From positions 1 to 42,691 of the forward strand of contig JAJFUV010000077.1 in assembly GCA_021372245.1 (NCBI GenBank): a stretch of DNA of 42,691 nucleotides, read 5' to 3'. The notes under the pieces are model-generated. The model was not told the origin of the DNA. It saw nothing but the letters and a program-made list of their open reading frames with translations, and made no database searches. Positions within the stretch are counted from its first letter, which is position 1; the number at the start of each line of letters is the position of its first letter. A program made the translations under genes and the position numbers. Source of the DNA: Terriglobales bacterium. GTDB taxonomy: Bacteria > Acidobacteriota > Terriglobia > Bryobacterales > Bryobacteraceae. Of the stretch, positions 1-8,863 are shown in pieces.

Positions 1-565
1 AGTAGAACCGCTTCAAATCCTCCACGGTCATAGCCTTGAGCGCCGATACAGTGCCCACATTGTCGTGCCCGTAAGAGTGTCCAGCGTAGATTTCGTTATA
101 CAGGACCTCTTTACCCAGTTCTTCGTCGTTGTTGCCCCGCAGGTTCACCCGCAGGTAGTTGATCGCGTCGTCGCGCAGCCGTTCGAAATCGTCCTGCCGC
201 CAGCCGGGATCCAGCAGCATGTCCCGGAAGATCTTGTAGAACGCTTCCAGGTTGTCGACGTGCGTGGTGGCGCTGAACACCAGCATCTGCTTGTCCACCT
301 GCGCGCCCACTGAGACGGCCATGGGAAACATGGCGTCCAGGATCTGCTGATAGGTCATGGTGCGCGTCCCGCCGCGTGCCAGCATGGCGGCGGTGAGCGA
401 GGCGGCTCCAGGCTTATCGGCGGGGTCCGAAGCCGAGCCGGTGAGAAACATCACCCGGATAGTCACCAGCGGCGATGTGCCGGGCAGCGCTACGGTCGAA
501 ATACCGGAGGCGGCGTGGAGTGTCGTGATCATAACGATGGCAGCGAACAATAGACGGAGTTTCAC
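1..565 (-). CDS. M16 family peptidase, non-catalytic-type subunit (partial)
   Basis: Reading the minus strand from a GTG at 563-565 gives an open frame that runs off the left edge (188 codons visible). It begins with a signal-peptide-like stretch (MKLRLLFAAIVMITTLHAAS) and continues into an M16 peptidase fold. Where a catalytic M16 subunit carries HxxEH, this one has a sequence around DKPGAASLTAAMLARGGT, so the zinc motif is missing, as in the inactive partner of heterodimeric M16 proteases. The GTG overlaps the stop codon of the catalytic subunit by the shared bases GTGA, and a GGGAGG stretch lies just upstream inside that gene, indicating translational coupling. Family call is firm; the C-terminal half is not visible. 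Confidence 0.85.
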   Translation of the reverse strand, partial: MKLRLLFAAIVMITTLHAASGISTVALPGTSPLVTIRVMFLTGSASDPADKPGAASLTAAMLARGGTRTMTYQQILDAMFPMAVSVGAQVDKQMLVFSATTHVDNLEAFYKIFRDMLLDPGWRQDDFERLRDDAINYLRVNLRGNNDEELGKEVLYNEIYAGHSYGHDNVGTVSALKAMTVEDLKRFY

Positions 566-1902
566 TTGGCGCCTCCCGAAGTCAGGGTGACAATGGTGCG
601 GCCCTGGTCCACCAGATACTTGCGCGCGACGTTGCGGATATCGTCCGGGGTGACGCGTGCGTACAGATCGTAAAGGCGATTGATGGTTTCCGGGGTGCGC
701 CGCAGCGAACAGTAGCGCGCCGCCACCGCGGCGATGGCTTCGCTCGAATTGAGGGACAGCGCGAACTGATATCGCAGATGGCGCTTCACCGATTCCAACT
801 TCTCCGCTGACACCGTGTTTTCGCGAAACACTTTGACCGTGGCGAGAATCTCATCCCGGACGGCAGCCATCTCGGCGGGCTTCTTCAGCCGCGCCTCAAT
901 GCGGAACAGGTAGGGATCGACGTGATCCGGATTCCCCGCCCCGAACGCGTCCACCTTCTGCTCCTTGATGACCAGCTTCTGATATAGGTCTGACGTCTCC
1001 GAAAAACCGATATAGGCCAGCAGGTCCAGCGCGGCGCCGTCGATTTCCGTGTCTGTATAGGCCGCAGCGCGGTAGGCGATATTGATCCAGGGCATCGTCC
1101 GCGTGGGCCAGTTAACGTGATTCGCGCGCGGCCCGCCGGAAGGCGGCAGTTCGGCCGGGATCGCGGGCTTGTAATCGCCGCGCTGCCACTTGCCCCAGTA
1201 TTTTTCCACCGTGGCGCGCGAGCGCTCTTTGGTAATGTCTCCCGCCACCACGATGACGGTGTACTCAGGCCGGTAAAAACGCTTATAGAAGAGCCGGCTG
1301 TAATCGTACTGATTGGGCATGTCCTCGATGTCCTTGAGGAAGCCCATGGTGGTGTGCTTGTAAGTGTGCTTGTCAAAGGCCGTATTGCGCAGCACTTCAT
1401 TGAGTTTCACGGGCGGCGAGGCGCTGTTCTTGTTGTATTCGCCGAGCACCGCCAGCGTTTCCGTGCGGAAGGCGGCCTCGGAGTAGTCGAGATTCTGGAA
1501 GCGGTCGGCTTCCATCATGACGATGTTGTCGAAGTCGTCCTTGCTGAAGGTGGTGTGGTAGACGGTGAGGTCGTCGCTCGTGTATGCGTTCGAGGCGGCG
1601 CCCGCCTGCTTGAGAACATCTTCGTAGCGCGCCGGCGGAAACTGCTTCGTACCGCGGAACATCATGTGCTCGAACAGGTGCGCGAAGCCGCTCTTGCCGG
1701 GTTCGACTTCGTTGCGTGAACCCGCTTGCACGACGATGTAGAGCGCCACCACGTGCGGATAGCCGGTAGGGATGGTCACCAACCGGAGGCCGTTGGGAAA
1801 GTCATGAAGGTCGTAATCAAAAGGGAACGCCTTGGCCGCGCGGGGCGGCGGCGCCCCGTTGGCCATCAGGGCACAAACCAGCAGAAGCAGGAGGCAAGCC
1901 AT
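562..1902 (-). CDS. M16 family zinc metallopeptidase, catalytic subunit
   Basis: This 446-aa protein is an exported insulinase-like zinc peptidase that would cleave peptides outside the cytoplasmic membrane. A hydrophobic N-terminus (residues 1-17) precedes the M16 domain. The inverted zinc motif H75-L-F-E78-H79 is intact, and E155 lies 76 residues further on, the expected spacing for the third ligand (GEYNKN context). A second M16 domain follows. It overlaps by 4 bp the downstream gene for the motif-less M16 partner, so the two probably form a heterodimer. Such pairs are common in many bacterial phyla; the substrate cannot be inferred from sequence. Confidence 0.93.
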   Translation of the reverse strand: MACLLLLLVCALMANGAPPPRAAKAFPFDYDLHDFPNGLRLVTIPTGYPHVVALYIVVQAGSRNEVEPGKSGFAHLFEHMMFRGTKQFPPARYEDVLKQAGAASNAYTSDDLTVYHTTFSKDDFDNIVMMEADRFQNLDYSEAAFRTETLAVLGEYNKNSASPPVKLNEVLRNTAFDKHTYKHTTMGFLKDIEDMPNQYDYSRLFYKRFYRPEYTVIVVAGDITKERSRATVEKYWGKWQRGDYKPAIPAELPPSGGPRANHVNWPTRTMPWINIAYRAAAYTDTEIDGAALDLLAYIGFSETSDLYQKLVIKEQKVDAFGAGNPDHVDPYLFRIEARLKKPAEMAAVRDEILATVKVFRENTVSAEKLESVKRHLRYQFALSLNSSEAIAAVAARYCSLRRTPETINRLYDLYARVTPDDIRNVARKYLVDQGRTIVTLTSGGAK

Positions 1903-1970
1903 ACAGAAACATCTTAGCGGGAATGGCGCTTGACAGGCGCACGTTGGGCGCCCCGGATTTTGAATCGGCT

Positions 1971-2351
1971 CTACTCCGGCTTCGGCTTCGGGATCCGGAA
2001 GTTCAGCCGGACGGGCTTCGCGGGCGGCTGCACTTTCATGACCTTGCAGACCAGTTGGGCGGATTCGGCCGTCGTTACCACTCGGGTAGTGTGTCTCGCC
2101 TCGTCCACACCGGCCAGGACCATTACCGGCCAGGACGGCACGATGAACTCGAACACCCGTATCGTCTCGGGCCCGGAGCGGAAAAGGACCACCAGTTCCT
2201 CGTCCTCTTTACAGGCACGCTGCATCGCCTGGATTTCCCCCAGCATCACGGCGCCCACGCTCTCGGCTTGAGCCGGACTGGAAGGTTTGGGTGTGACCTG
2301 ATCGACCAGCGCCTGCTGCGCCAACTGCTTCGCGATATCACCGAGTGCCAT
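1971..2351 (-). CDS. hypothetical protein, 126 aa
   Basis: I do not recognise a named family. The protein has a helical N-terminus (ALGDIAKQLAQQALVDQV), a central part with alternating hydrophobic residues predicted as beta strands (EELVVLFRSG, IRVFEFIVPSWPVMVLAG), and a Pro/Lys-rich tail (PPAKPVRLNFRIPKPKPE). There is no signal peptide or membrane segment. It is divergent from the MutS-like gene, whose start lies 53 bp away, so they may share a promoter region. Amino-acid composition and strand phase look like real coding sequence, and the competing plus-strand frames read as low-complexity shadow. Confidence 0.6.
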   Translation of the reverse strand: MALGDIAKQLAQQALVDQVTPKPSSPAQAESVGAVMLGEIQAMQRACKEDEELVVLFRSGPETIRVFEFIVPSWPVMVLAGVDEARHTTRVVTTAESAQLVCKVMKVQPPAKPVRLNFRIPKPKPE

Positions 2352-2404
2352 CTGCTTGATGGTAGCAAGACTTGGCGGACGTGCTTTGCCTGTAGACTGG
2401 AGTC

Positions 2405-4201
2405 ATGTCCGCCGTCCTCGCGGAATACCGAAGCAAGCTTAGACAGTTTGAAGTTGGTATGGAGCGGCTGCACACGAAGCAGGTTGTGTCTGCGCTGGTG
2501 CTTGTCGCATCGCTCGTGCTCATGGTCGTTTCGGGATACATGGCTCTCGCCAGGCATGCTGTGCCGCTCTGGTATCCGCCGCTCGCCATTCCGGTTGCAT
2601 GGTTTGCCACGAGAAATTACGCGCGGCAGGGAGACGAGCGGCTGCGGCTTTCCCAGTTACGCGAGTTCTACTCGCGCGGCGCCGCGCGTCTGGAGAACCG
2701 ATGGGCTGGACAAGGCGAAACGGGTGAAGAATTCTGCGGCAAGGGCCACGTCTACGAAAGTGACTTGAATTTGTTCGGCACCGGCTCGCTTTTCGAACTA
2801 CTCTGCACTACCCGAACCGGGATTGGCCGAAGCCGCTTGGCCGACTACTTGAAATGCACCCCAACCCTAAGTGAGACCGAAAATCGGCAACAGGCGGTCC
2901 AGGAACTGCGTCACCGCCCCGAACTGCGAGAACAGGTGGTCACGCTGGGCAAGACGCCATCCCGGCAATCCTCCGGAGCGGTTTTCGCCAAGTGGCTGGA
3001 GGACCCGCCCTCTCGCTTTCCGACGTGGGTGCGAATCGCCACGGCAATCGGCGGCGTCTGCGCGGGCGGATTGTTCCTTGCGGGTTTTGCCGGAGCGGTC
3101 CCGCCGCGGGTTGTCTGGCATTATGGTGTGCCGCTGGTGGTCGCGAATTCGGTGATCGCCCTCGGCGCGCGCAAGCGTGTGAAGCGGTCCATCGAGCGTG
3201 GATTGGCCGTTTCGGTCGAAATCGAGTTGATGCGCGAGGGTCTGGAGCTGCTCGCGCGAGAGACATTCCATTCGCCCAAGCTGCGCGCGCTCACCGGGCG
3301 CGTGACGCTCGGGATCCCGGCCGTGAAGCAACTTCGCCGCCTGGAGCTGCCGCTGCGCATTCTCAGTGAGCGCTCCAAGGACTGGTTCTACTACCCTTCC
3401 CTGCTGGTGCTGGCGGGCACGCAATGTGCCGCGGCGATTGAGTCGTGGCGCGCGCGCCACGGCGAGTCGCTTCGACTTTGGCTGGACGCCTGGGCAGAAT
3501 TTGAGGCGCTGACCGCCTTGGCGTGGTATGCAAGCGAGCACCCGGATGATCCCTTCCCGAAACTTGAACCGAACGGGAGAGTCTACGAGGCGCGCGGGCT
3601 CGCGCATCCATTGCTGCCGGAGAGCACTACGATCCGCAATGACCTTCAGCTCTCGCAGGACGGCACATACTTCTATGTGATCAGCGGCTCGAACATGTCC
3701 GGCAAGAGCACGCTGCTCCGCGCCATCGGTCTCAATGCAGTGTTGGCGTTCGCTGGCGCGCCGGTGCGCGCACAAAGCCTGCGTCTGGCACGATTCACGA
3801 CCACCGCATCCATCTCGATCTTCGATTCCGTCCAGGACGGCAAATCGAAATTCCTCGCCGAGGTCGAGCGGCTCCGCGAGATTCTGCGCTTGTCCTCGGA
3901 GCAACCGCCCGTGCTGTTTCTCATCGACGAGATCTTCAGCGGAACCAACTCCCGCGACCGCAGAATAGCGGCCGAGTCCGTGTTTCGCGCGCTTTCGGAA
4001 GCCGGCGCGTTGGGAGCGGTCTCCACTCACGATCTGGCACTCACCGAAATCGCCGAGATCGACGGTTTACACGGCGCCAACATACATATGGGCTCCCGCG
4101 ATGGCACGGATCCGTTGGACTTCGACTATCTCATCAAGACGGGCGTAACCCAGGAAGCGAACGCACTGGCCATAGCGCGGATGGCGGGCGTACCCATCTG
4201 A
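2405..4201 (+). CDS. membrane-anchored MutS-like ATPase
   Basis: The 598-aa protein has the C-terminal ABC-type ATPase of the MutS superfamily but not the N-terminal mismatch-recognition domain of true MutS. Two hydrophobic segments lie near residues 27-46 and 54-70, and another hydrophobic region lies near 203-250, suggesting membrane attachment. Walker A is GSNMSGKST (GKS at about 433-435), Walker B is LFLIDEIFSGTNSRDR, and STHDLAL is the H-loop. The connector and clamp region in between is helical. Related membrane-associated MutS-like proteins are known in Bacteroidetes and Acidobacteria, with no settled role. The next gene (moeA) starts 19 bp downstream, so co-transcription with the molybdopterin genes is possible. 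A role in classical mismatch repair is unlikely. Confidence 0.85.
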   Translation: MSAVLAEYRSKLRQFEVGMERLHTKQVVSALVLVASLVLMVVSGYMALARHAVPLWYPPLAIPVAWFATRNYARQGDERLRLSQLREFYSRGAARLENRWAGQGETGEEFCGKGHVYESDLNLFGTGSLFELLCTTRTGIGRSRLADYLKCTPTLSETENRQQAVQELRHRPELREQVVTLGKTPSRQSSGAVFAKWLEDPPSRFPTWVRIATAIGGVCAGGLFLAGFAGAVPPRVVWHYGVPLVVANSVIALGARKRVKRSIERGLAVSVEIELMREGLELLARETFHSPKLRALTGRVTLGIPAVKQLRRLELPLRILSERSKDWFYYPSLLVLAGTQCAAAIESWRARHGESLRLWLDAWAEFEALTALAWYASEHPDDPFPKLEPNGRVYEARGLAHPLLPESTTIRNDLQLSQDGTYFYVISGSNMSGKSTLLRAIGLNAVLAFAGAPVRAQSLRLARFTTTASISIFDSVQDGKSKFLAEVERLREILRLSSEQPPVLFLIDEIFSGTNSRDRRIAAESVFRALSEAGALGAVSTHDLALTEIAEIDGLHGANIHMGSRDGTDPLDFDYLIKTGVTQEANALAIARMAGVPI

Positions 4202-4220
4202 AACTTCAGAGGTTGTTAGA

Positions 4221-5420
4221 ATGGCCTTGGTGCCCACCCTGAGCTTCCGCGAGGCGCGGCAATGCGTGATTGAGCGCGTATCGAGTGCGCGGCGTACTCC
4301 GGCCGTTGAAACGGTACCGTTCGAAGACGCCGCCGGGCGGGTACTGGCTTCGCGCGTCACCGCCGATCGCGACTATCCTCCTCTAGCACGCTCCATGCGA
4401 GACGGTTTTGCGGTACGCGCCGTTGATCTCCCGGGCACGCTCGACGTCATTGGCGAGGTGAGGGCCGGGACGATCTTCACAGGAAGCCTCGGCGCAGGCC
4501 AGGCTGTCGAAATCATGACCGGCGCGCCGGTTCCAGAGGGTGCCGACACGGTCGTGATGGTCGAGTATACCGAGCGCGAGGGCGGGCGCGTTTACATAGG
4601 GCAGCTTTCCCCGGCCGGGCAGTTCATCAATCCCCGCGCCAACGAGGCCCGCCAAGGCGGAGTGATCATCGAGGCCGGTACTCGCCTGGGCTACGCCGAG
4701 GTCGCCATGGCGGCCGCCGCGGGCCGTGCGCAATTGGATGTCTTCGTCCGGCCGCGCGTCGCCATCCTGCCCACGGGCGACGAAATTGTTTCCGTTGATG
4801 CCGCGCCGCTTCCTTACCAGGTGCGCAACTCGAATGTTTACTCGCTCGCGGTGCAGGTTCGTCGCGCAGGCGGCGAGCCGGAGATCCTGCCGGTGGCGCA
4901 CGACACGCACGAAGGCACTCGGGAGGCGCTCGCACCGGGCCTGCAAGCTGACCTGTTGCTGGTGAGCGGCGGCGTTTCAGCGGGCAAGTACGACGTGCTG
5001 GAGCCGGTGCTGGCCACTCTCGGCGCCGAGTTCTACTTCGACCGCGTTCTGATCCAGCCGGGACAGCCGTTGGTCTTCGGACGTGCGCGGGGGACCTTCT
5101 TCTTCGGGCTTCCCGGCAACCCGACTTCCACGATGGCGACATTCGAGCTGTTCGCGCGCGCCGCCGTCGAACTGCTGGGCGGGCAGCGGGAAGCGCCGCT
5201 CGCCTTTACACTGGCCCCGCTGGCCGCCGCGTTCCGGCACAAGCCAGGCCTTACACGTTTCCTTCCGGCGCGTCTCGGTGAAGACGGGCGCCTGACGCCC
5301 CTGGGCTGGAAAGGTTCGAGCGACGTGCCTGCCATGGTGCGCGCCAACGCCTTCCTGGTGGCCGATGCCTCGCGCGAGATGTGGCAGGAGGGCGAACTGA
5401 TTGAAGTGCTCCTCAAATGA
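4221..5420 (+). CDS. moeA: molybdopterin molybdenumtransferase MoeA
   Basis: MoeA inserts molybdate into adenylylated molybdopterin in the last step of molybdenum-cofactor synthesis in the cytosol. The 399-aa length is typical. Visible family signatures in order are SMRDGFAV (about residue 57), MTGAPVPEGADTVVMVEY, LPTGDEIVSVD, SGGVSAGKYD and GLPGNPTSTMATFELF, followed by the C-terminal beta-barrel domain. The ATG follows a weak GAGG stretch. Its stop overlaps the moaC start by 4 bp (ATGA), and moaC in turn overlaps the mogA/moaB-type gene, so the three are almost certainly one translationally coupled operon. It could serve either Mo or W cofactors; sequence alone does not separate these. Confidence 0.96.
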   Translation: MALVPTLSFREARQCVIERVSSARRTPAVETVPFEDAAGRVLASRVTADRDYPPLARSMRDGFAVRAVDLPGTLDVIGEVRAGTIFTGSLGAGQAVEIMTGAPVPEGADTVVMVEYTEREGGRVYIGQLSPAGQFINPRANEARQGGVIIEAGTRLGYAEVAMAAAAGRAQLDVFVRPRVAILPTGDEIVSVDAAPLPYQVRNSNVYSLAVQVRRAGGEPEILPVAHDTHEGTREALAPGLQADLLLVSGGVSAGKYDVLEPVLATLGAEFYFDRVLIQPGQPLVFGRARGTFFFGLPGNPTSTMATFELFARAAVELLGGQREAPLAFTLAPLAAAFRHKPGLTRFLPARLGEDGRLTPLGWKGSSDVPAMVRANAFLVADASREMWQEGELIEVLLK

Positions 5421-5902
5421 AAAAGACCTTGTCGCACTACGGCCAGACGGGGGAGGTGCGGATGGTGGACGTCAGCGAGAAACAGGATACGACGCGCACG
5501 GCGCGTGCGCGGGCTTTCGTCGCCATGCGCCCTTCCGTGCTGCGCCAACTCGCCGGGAATCCCAAGGGCGATCCACTCGAAATCGCGCGTATCGCCGGCA
5601 TCGCCGCCGCCAAACGCACCTGGGACCTGATCCCGCTCTGCCACCCGCTGCTTTTGTCGCACGTAGATGTGGAGGCTACTGTGCGCGCGCGCGGCATTGA
5701 AATCACTACGAGCGTGAGTTCCACGGGCCCCACCGGAGTCGAGATGGAGGCAATCACGGCCGCGGCAGTTGCCGCGCTCACCGTGTACGACATGACCAAG
5801 GCGCTCGACAAAGGCATCGAAATCCGCGAGATTGTGCTGCTCGAAAAGACCGGCGGCAAGAGCGGCAGTTACCGCCGCGCGCCGCACGGGAGGAAGAAAT
5901 GA
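5417..5902 (+). CDS. moaC: cyclic pyranopterin monophosphate synthase MoaC
   Basis: MoaC converts the 3',8-cyclo-GTP made by MoaA into cyclic pyranopterin monophosphate, the first stable intermediate of molybdenum-cofactor synthesis. The 161-aa protein shows the expected MVDVSEKQDTTRTARA start region, the IPLCHPLLLSHVDVE active-site segment, the TGVEMEAITAAAVAALTVYDM helix region, and KALDKGIEI followed by the KTGGKSG loop. Length is normal for the single-domain enzyme. The start overlaps the moeA stop and the stop overlaps the next start, both by ATGA. No moaA, moaD or moaE is visible in this window, so those steps must be encoded elsewhere. Confidence 0.96.
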   Translation: MKKTLSHYGQTGEVRMVDVSEKQDTTRTARARAFVAMRPSVLRQLAGNPKGDPLEIARIAGIAAAKRTWDLIPLCHPLLLSHVDVEATVRARGIEITTSVSSTGPTGVEMEAITAAAVAALTVYDMTKALDKGIEIREIVLLEKTGGKSGSYRRAPHGRKK

Positions 5903-6381
5903 TCCGTGCCGCAGTGCTTACCATCAGCGATTCTTCTTTCGCCGGACAGCGCGCCGACGCAAGCGGCCCGGCGGTGAAGAGCCGGCTCGAACAACTCGGC
6001 TGGGAAGTGGCCATCACCGAGACGCTGCCGGACGAACAGGACCAGATTTCCGCGCGACTGCGTACGCTGGTTGCCTTCGGCGAAATTCAGGTCATATTGA
6101 CCACGGGCGGCACCGGCATCGCCGCGCGCGATGTGACGCCGGAGGCCACGCGCGAAGTGCTGGACAGGGAAATCCCGGGTCTGGCGGAACGCATGCGCGC
6201 CGAAGGCTGCCGGAAGACGCCAATGGCCGCGCTCAGCCGCGCCGTGGCCGGGATCGTCGGCAAGTCGCTTATTATCAATCTGCCGGGATCCCCCCGCGCT
6301 GCCGTCGAATCACTAGATGCTATCGTGGAAGTAGTTCCCCACGTATTGGAACTCCTGGCGGGGAGGACCAGCCACGGTTAG
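5899..6381 (+). CDS. molybdopterin adenylyltransferase, MogA/MoaB family
   Basis: The 160-aa protein belongs to the MogA/MoaB family that adenylylates molybdopterin before metal insertion by MoeA. It opens with AAVLTISDSSFAGQRADASG and contains the family hallmark LTTGGTGIAARDVTPEATREV (TTGGTG nucleotide/pterin-binding loop) and the later NLPGSPRAAVESL segment matching the LPGxP motif. It overlaps moaC by 4 bp. MogA and MoaB are close homologues and I cannot decide which name applies; the length fits either. It closes the coupled moeA-moaC-mogA/moaB set. Confidence 0.93.
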   Translation: MIRAAVLTISDSSFAGQRADASGPAVKSRLEQLGWEVAITETLPDEQDQISARLRTLVAFGEIQVILTTGGTGIAARDVTPEATREVLDREIPGLAERMRAEGCRKTPMAALSRAVAGIVGKSLIINLPGSPRAAVESLDAIVEVVPHVLELLAGRTSHG

Positions 6382-6428
6382 GGCGGGAAACGCCCGGCCG
6401 GGCCACAGCGTCCACTTTATTGACAGCC

Positions 6429-7484
6429 ATGAAGCCATTTCTTTCGATATTGTTCGCCGGCACGATGCTGCTGGCGCAGGAAAGCCAGCCCACCACCCCG
6501 TTCAAGACGACGGTGAATGTCGTGGTGGCGCCGACAATCGTCACCGACGACCGCGGCAACTTCATAAATGGCCTGCAGCCGCAGGATTTCCGGCTTTACG
6601 ACAACGAGTCACTCCAGAACATCAAGGTGGAGACGAGCTACATTCCCATCTCGTTGGTGGTGGCGATCCAGGCGAACGCCGGAGCCGAACCGGTGCTGGA
6701 CAAGATCAAAACCATCGGGCCGGTCATCGAAGGCTTGATCGCAGGCGAGCAAGGCGAGGTAGCCGTGCTTGCCTTCGACCATCGCCTCCGCGTGATGCAG
6801 GACTTCACCAACGACGGCAAGAAGGTCACCGATGCGATCAAGAAGATCAACGCGGGAAGCACGACCAGCCGCGTTGTGGATGCCGTCGGGGAGAGTGTGC
6901 GCATGCTGCGGCGCCGTCCGGCGGACCGGCGGCGCGTGATCCTGCTTATCGCCGAGACACGCGACGGGGGTAGCGAAGGACATGTGCGCGAGGTGATGAC
7001 CGAGGCGCAGGTCAACAACGTACAGGCCTACACAGTGAACATCAACCGCATGGTGACCACATTGCTGGGTAAACCGCAGCCGCCCCGGCCAGACGCCATC
7101 CCGACCGCCGCCCGAACGCTGCCGCCCGGTGCCGCGGTCACGCCGACGACGGTGGCGGCCTTTGGCGGCGCTGGCATGTACGGTAACTACATACCGATGT
7201 TCGTGGAGATCTTCAAGCAGGTCAAGGGCATCTTCGTGGCCAACCCCGCGGAAGTGCTCACCAGCTACACGGGCGGCAAGGAGTATTCCTTCAGTTCGCG
7301 GCGCGGATTAGAGGATGCCCTGGCAAAGATAGGCGGAGAGATCCACGCCCAGTACATCATCAGCTATAGTCCGAACAACAAGCTGGAGGGCGGCTTCCAC
7401 AACATCAACGTTGTGGTTACAAGCAACCCGAAAGCCAAGGTGAGGACGCGGCCGGGATACTGGATGGCCGCGGTCCCCGATTAG
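6429..7484 (+). CDS. VWFA-related Acidobacterial-type secreted protein
   Basis: The 351-aa protein starts with a signal peptide (MKPFLSILFAGTMLLAQ) and resembles the VWFA-related domain proteins that are strongly expanded in Acidobacteria: an FKTTVNVVVAPTIVTDDRGN segment, then PQDFRLYDNE, then a von Willebrand A-like Rossmann fold. The usual metal-ion adhesion site DxSxS is not conserved; the corresponding place reads VVAIQANAGAEP. The ATG at 6429 was chosen because it gives the signal peptide; the frame is open further upstream but that part overlaps the mogA/moaB gene. It probably acts at or outside the membrane. Function of the family is unknown. Confidence 0.87.
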   Translation: MKPFLSILFAGTMLLAQESQPTTPFKTTVNVVVAPTIVTDDRGNFINGLQPQDFRLYDNESLQNIKVETSYIPISLVVAIQANAGAEPVLDKIKTIGPVIEGLIAGEQGEVAVLAFDHRLRVMQDFTNDGKKVTDAIKKINAGSTTSRVVDAVGESVRMLRRRPADRRRVILLIAETRDGGSEGHVREVMTEAQVNNVQAYTVNINRMVTTLLGKPQPPRPDAIPTAARTLPPGAAVTPTTVAAFGGAGMYGNYIPMFVEIFKQVKGIFVANPAEVLTSYTGGKEYSFSSRRGLEDALAKIGGEIHAQYIISYSPNNKLEGGFHNINVVVTSNPKAKVRTRPGYWMAAVPD

Positions 7485-7505
7485 AAGATTCAGGCAATCC
7501 GGACG

Positions 7506-8219
7506 CTAGCTTCGCCGGCCAGCGCGGCGCCATAGCCCCAGCGCCAGCATAAGTCCGCCGCTCGCCATCAGCATCCACGAGCCAGGCTCGGGTACGCCGG
7601 AACCCACGGTGTCCGGCACGGCGACGTAGTAGCCGGCGTTGTTATATGTGTCGTGACCTGCCAGGCCCTGGTTGTAAGCGTAATTCCAGACGCCCGTCCC
7701 ACCGCCGGCTACGCCGTCTTTGGCGTAGAAATCGCCCCACATCGGCGCCCGGACCGAGTCGAAACTGATAGTGCCGACGCCGGCTGGCATCATGTCGAAC
7801 TTGACGCCCGTGATGGAAGCTCCAGCGGGGAAACCGGGCTGTCCCGGATTGTCAGCGAACGTTCCGTAAAACAGTTGCGGCGTGCCAGCCACGTCATAGG
7901 AGGCGTTGAACACGCACTGGCTGGTGGGTGTGCAGTTATCGCTCAAGTCAAAGTCCACATGGCTCAAGGCCTTTCCCGACAGGCCACTGATCGTGTACTG
8001 GTAATGGTACACACCCGCTTCCAGGGCAATATTCCAACTGATAGAGAAGCTATCCCAGCGTCCGTTGCCCACCATGCCGGCTGACGGGGCCGAGCGGGTA
8101 CCGGTCCACTCAGACTCGGTCACCGCGCTTCCGTACACCGGTAAAGGGGTCGCGGCGCACGTTGACACCAGTAGAATTGATAGGGCAGCCGCCATCAGGT
8201 AGTTCTTGGGCATAGTCAA
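7506..8219 (-). CDS. PEP-CTERM sorting domain secreted protein
   Basis: The 237-aa protein has an N-terminal signal peptide (MPKNYLMAAALSILLVSTCA region) and ends in a classical PEP-CTERM signal: VPEPGSWMLMASGGLMLALG, a hydrophobic helix and an Arg-rich tail (LWRRAGRRS). PEP-CTERM proteins are exported, processed by an exosortase and often linked to extracellular polysaccharide or biofilm. The body is beta-rich with no enzymatic motif I recognise. An exosortase gene is not in this window. It is convergent with the VWFA-related gene, leaving only about 20 bp between stops. The 100 bp between its start and the next gene (8220-8327) show nothing else. Confidence 0.88.
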   Translation of the reverse strand: MTMPKNYLMAAALSILLVSTCAATPLPVYGSAVTESEWTGTRSAPSAGMVGNGRWDSFSISWNIALEAGVYHYQYTISGLSGKALSHVDFDLSDNCTPTSQCVFNASYDVAGTPQLFYGTFADNPGQPGFPAGASITGVKFDMMPAGVGTISFDSVRAPMWGDFYAKDGVAGGGTGVWNYAYNQGLAGHDTYNNAGYYVAVPDTVGSGVPEPGSWMLMASGGLMLALGLWRRAGRRS

Positions 8220-8327
8220 ACGCTTTCTCCTCCACCTCCAATCTAAGCGGCGGTCCTGTACGGAGCCATGGCTTGCTGGTACCGGAACTATCTCAATTAG
8301 TCCTAGCGGGGCGGTGGTAGGTGCGTT

Positions 8328-8816
8328 CTAGTACGACCGGGGGATGCGGTGAGCTTGGTCCCGTCGCGGGGCGAATCCATCGCGGAAGCGGAGGTTCAGC
8401 ACCAGGTTCCGTACCAGTTTCTCGATCCGGTCTCGCGCCGCGCGGTGGGCGGCCAGATGTTCGCCCACTGGATCGGCCACTTGCCACTCGAGCAACTCGC
8501 CCGCGCCGGCAAACATCAAAGACCGGCCGGTCATGTTCACTACTAAGTCGAAAGCCGACAGGTCGTAGCTCGAAACGAGGCGGGGCGTGCGTTTCCGGAT
8601 GGGGGTGTTCTTCTCCGCCATGGCGCGGCGGCTGAGGCTTGAAATCCGGCGGGATGGGAGGAGTCCGGCGCTGCGCGCAACCAGGATGTCCCCGCCGAAG
8701 GAACGGGCGAAAGCCTCCGCCATGGGGCTGCGGCAGGAGTTACCCAGGCACACGAAAAGGACGCGGCGACGGCCTCTTCGTCGCTGCCAGACTTCGAGCC
8801 AGCGCAAGATTCCCAA
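8328..8816 (-). CDS. low-molecular-weight protein tyrosine phosphatase family protein
   Basis: The protein carries the LMW-PTP/arsenate-reductase-type phosphate loop VCLGNSCRSPMAEAFAR, with a C-x5-R nucleophile loop (C23 to R29 using the start given) and a downstream Asp-Pro (QVADPVGEHLAAHR) that serves as the general acid in the family. Probable activity is dephosphorylation of phosphotyrosine proteins in the cytosol. The start is uncertain: the frame is open to 9005 but that would overlap the Memo-like gene; a TTG at 8814-8816 yields a normal 162-aa protein. It lies directly downstream of the Memo-like gene on the same strand and is probably co-transcribed with it. Confidence 0.82.
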   Translation of the reverse strand: MGILRWLEVWQRRRGRRRVLFVCLGNSCRSPMAEAFARSFGGDILVARSAGLLPSRRISSLSRRAMAEKNTPIRKRTPRLVSSYDLSAFDLVVNMTGRSLMFAGAGELLEWQVADPVGEHLAAHRAARDRIEKLVRNLVLNLRFRDGFAPRRDQAHRIPRSY

Positions 8817-8863
8817 GGAAATGAGTGGGCTCGCGAGCCTGGAATTCTCCCGCCGGATCGCGG

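Noticed and set aside
2867..4030. 387-codon minus-strand open frame
   Set aside because: Antisense to the MutS-like ATPase; no motifs.
5832..6428. N-terminal extension of the VWFA-related protein
   Set aside because: It overlaps the moaC end and the complete mogA/moaB-type gene in another frame and would remove the signal peptide from the N-terminus.
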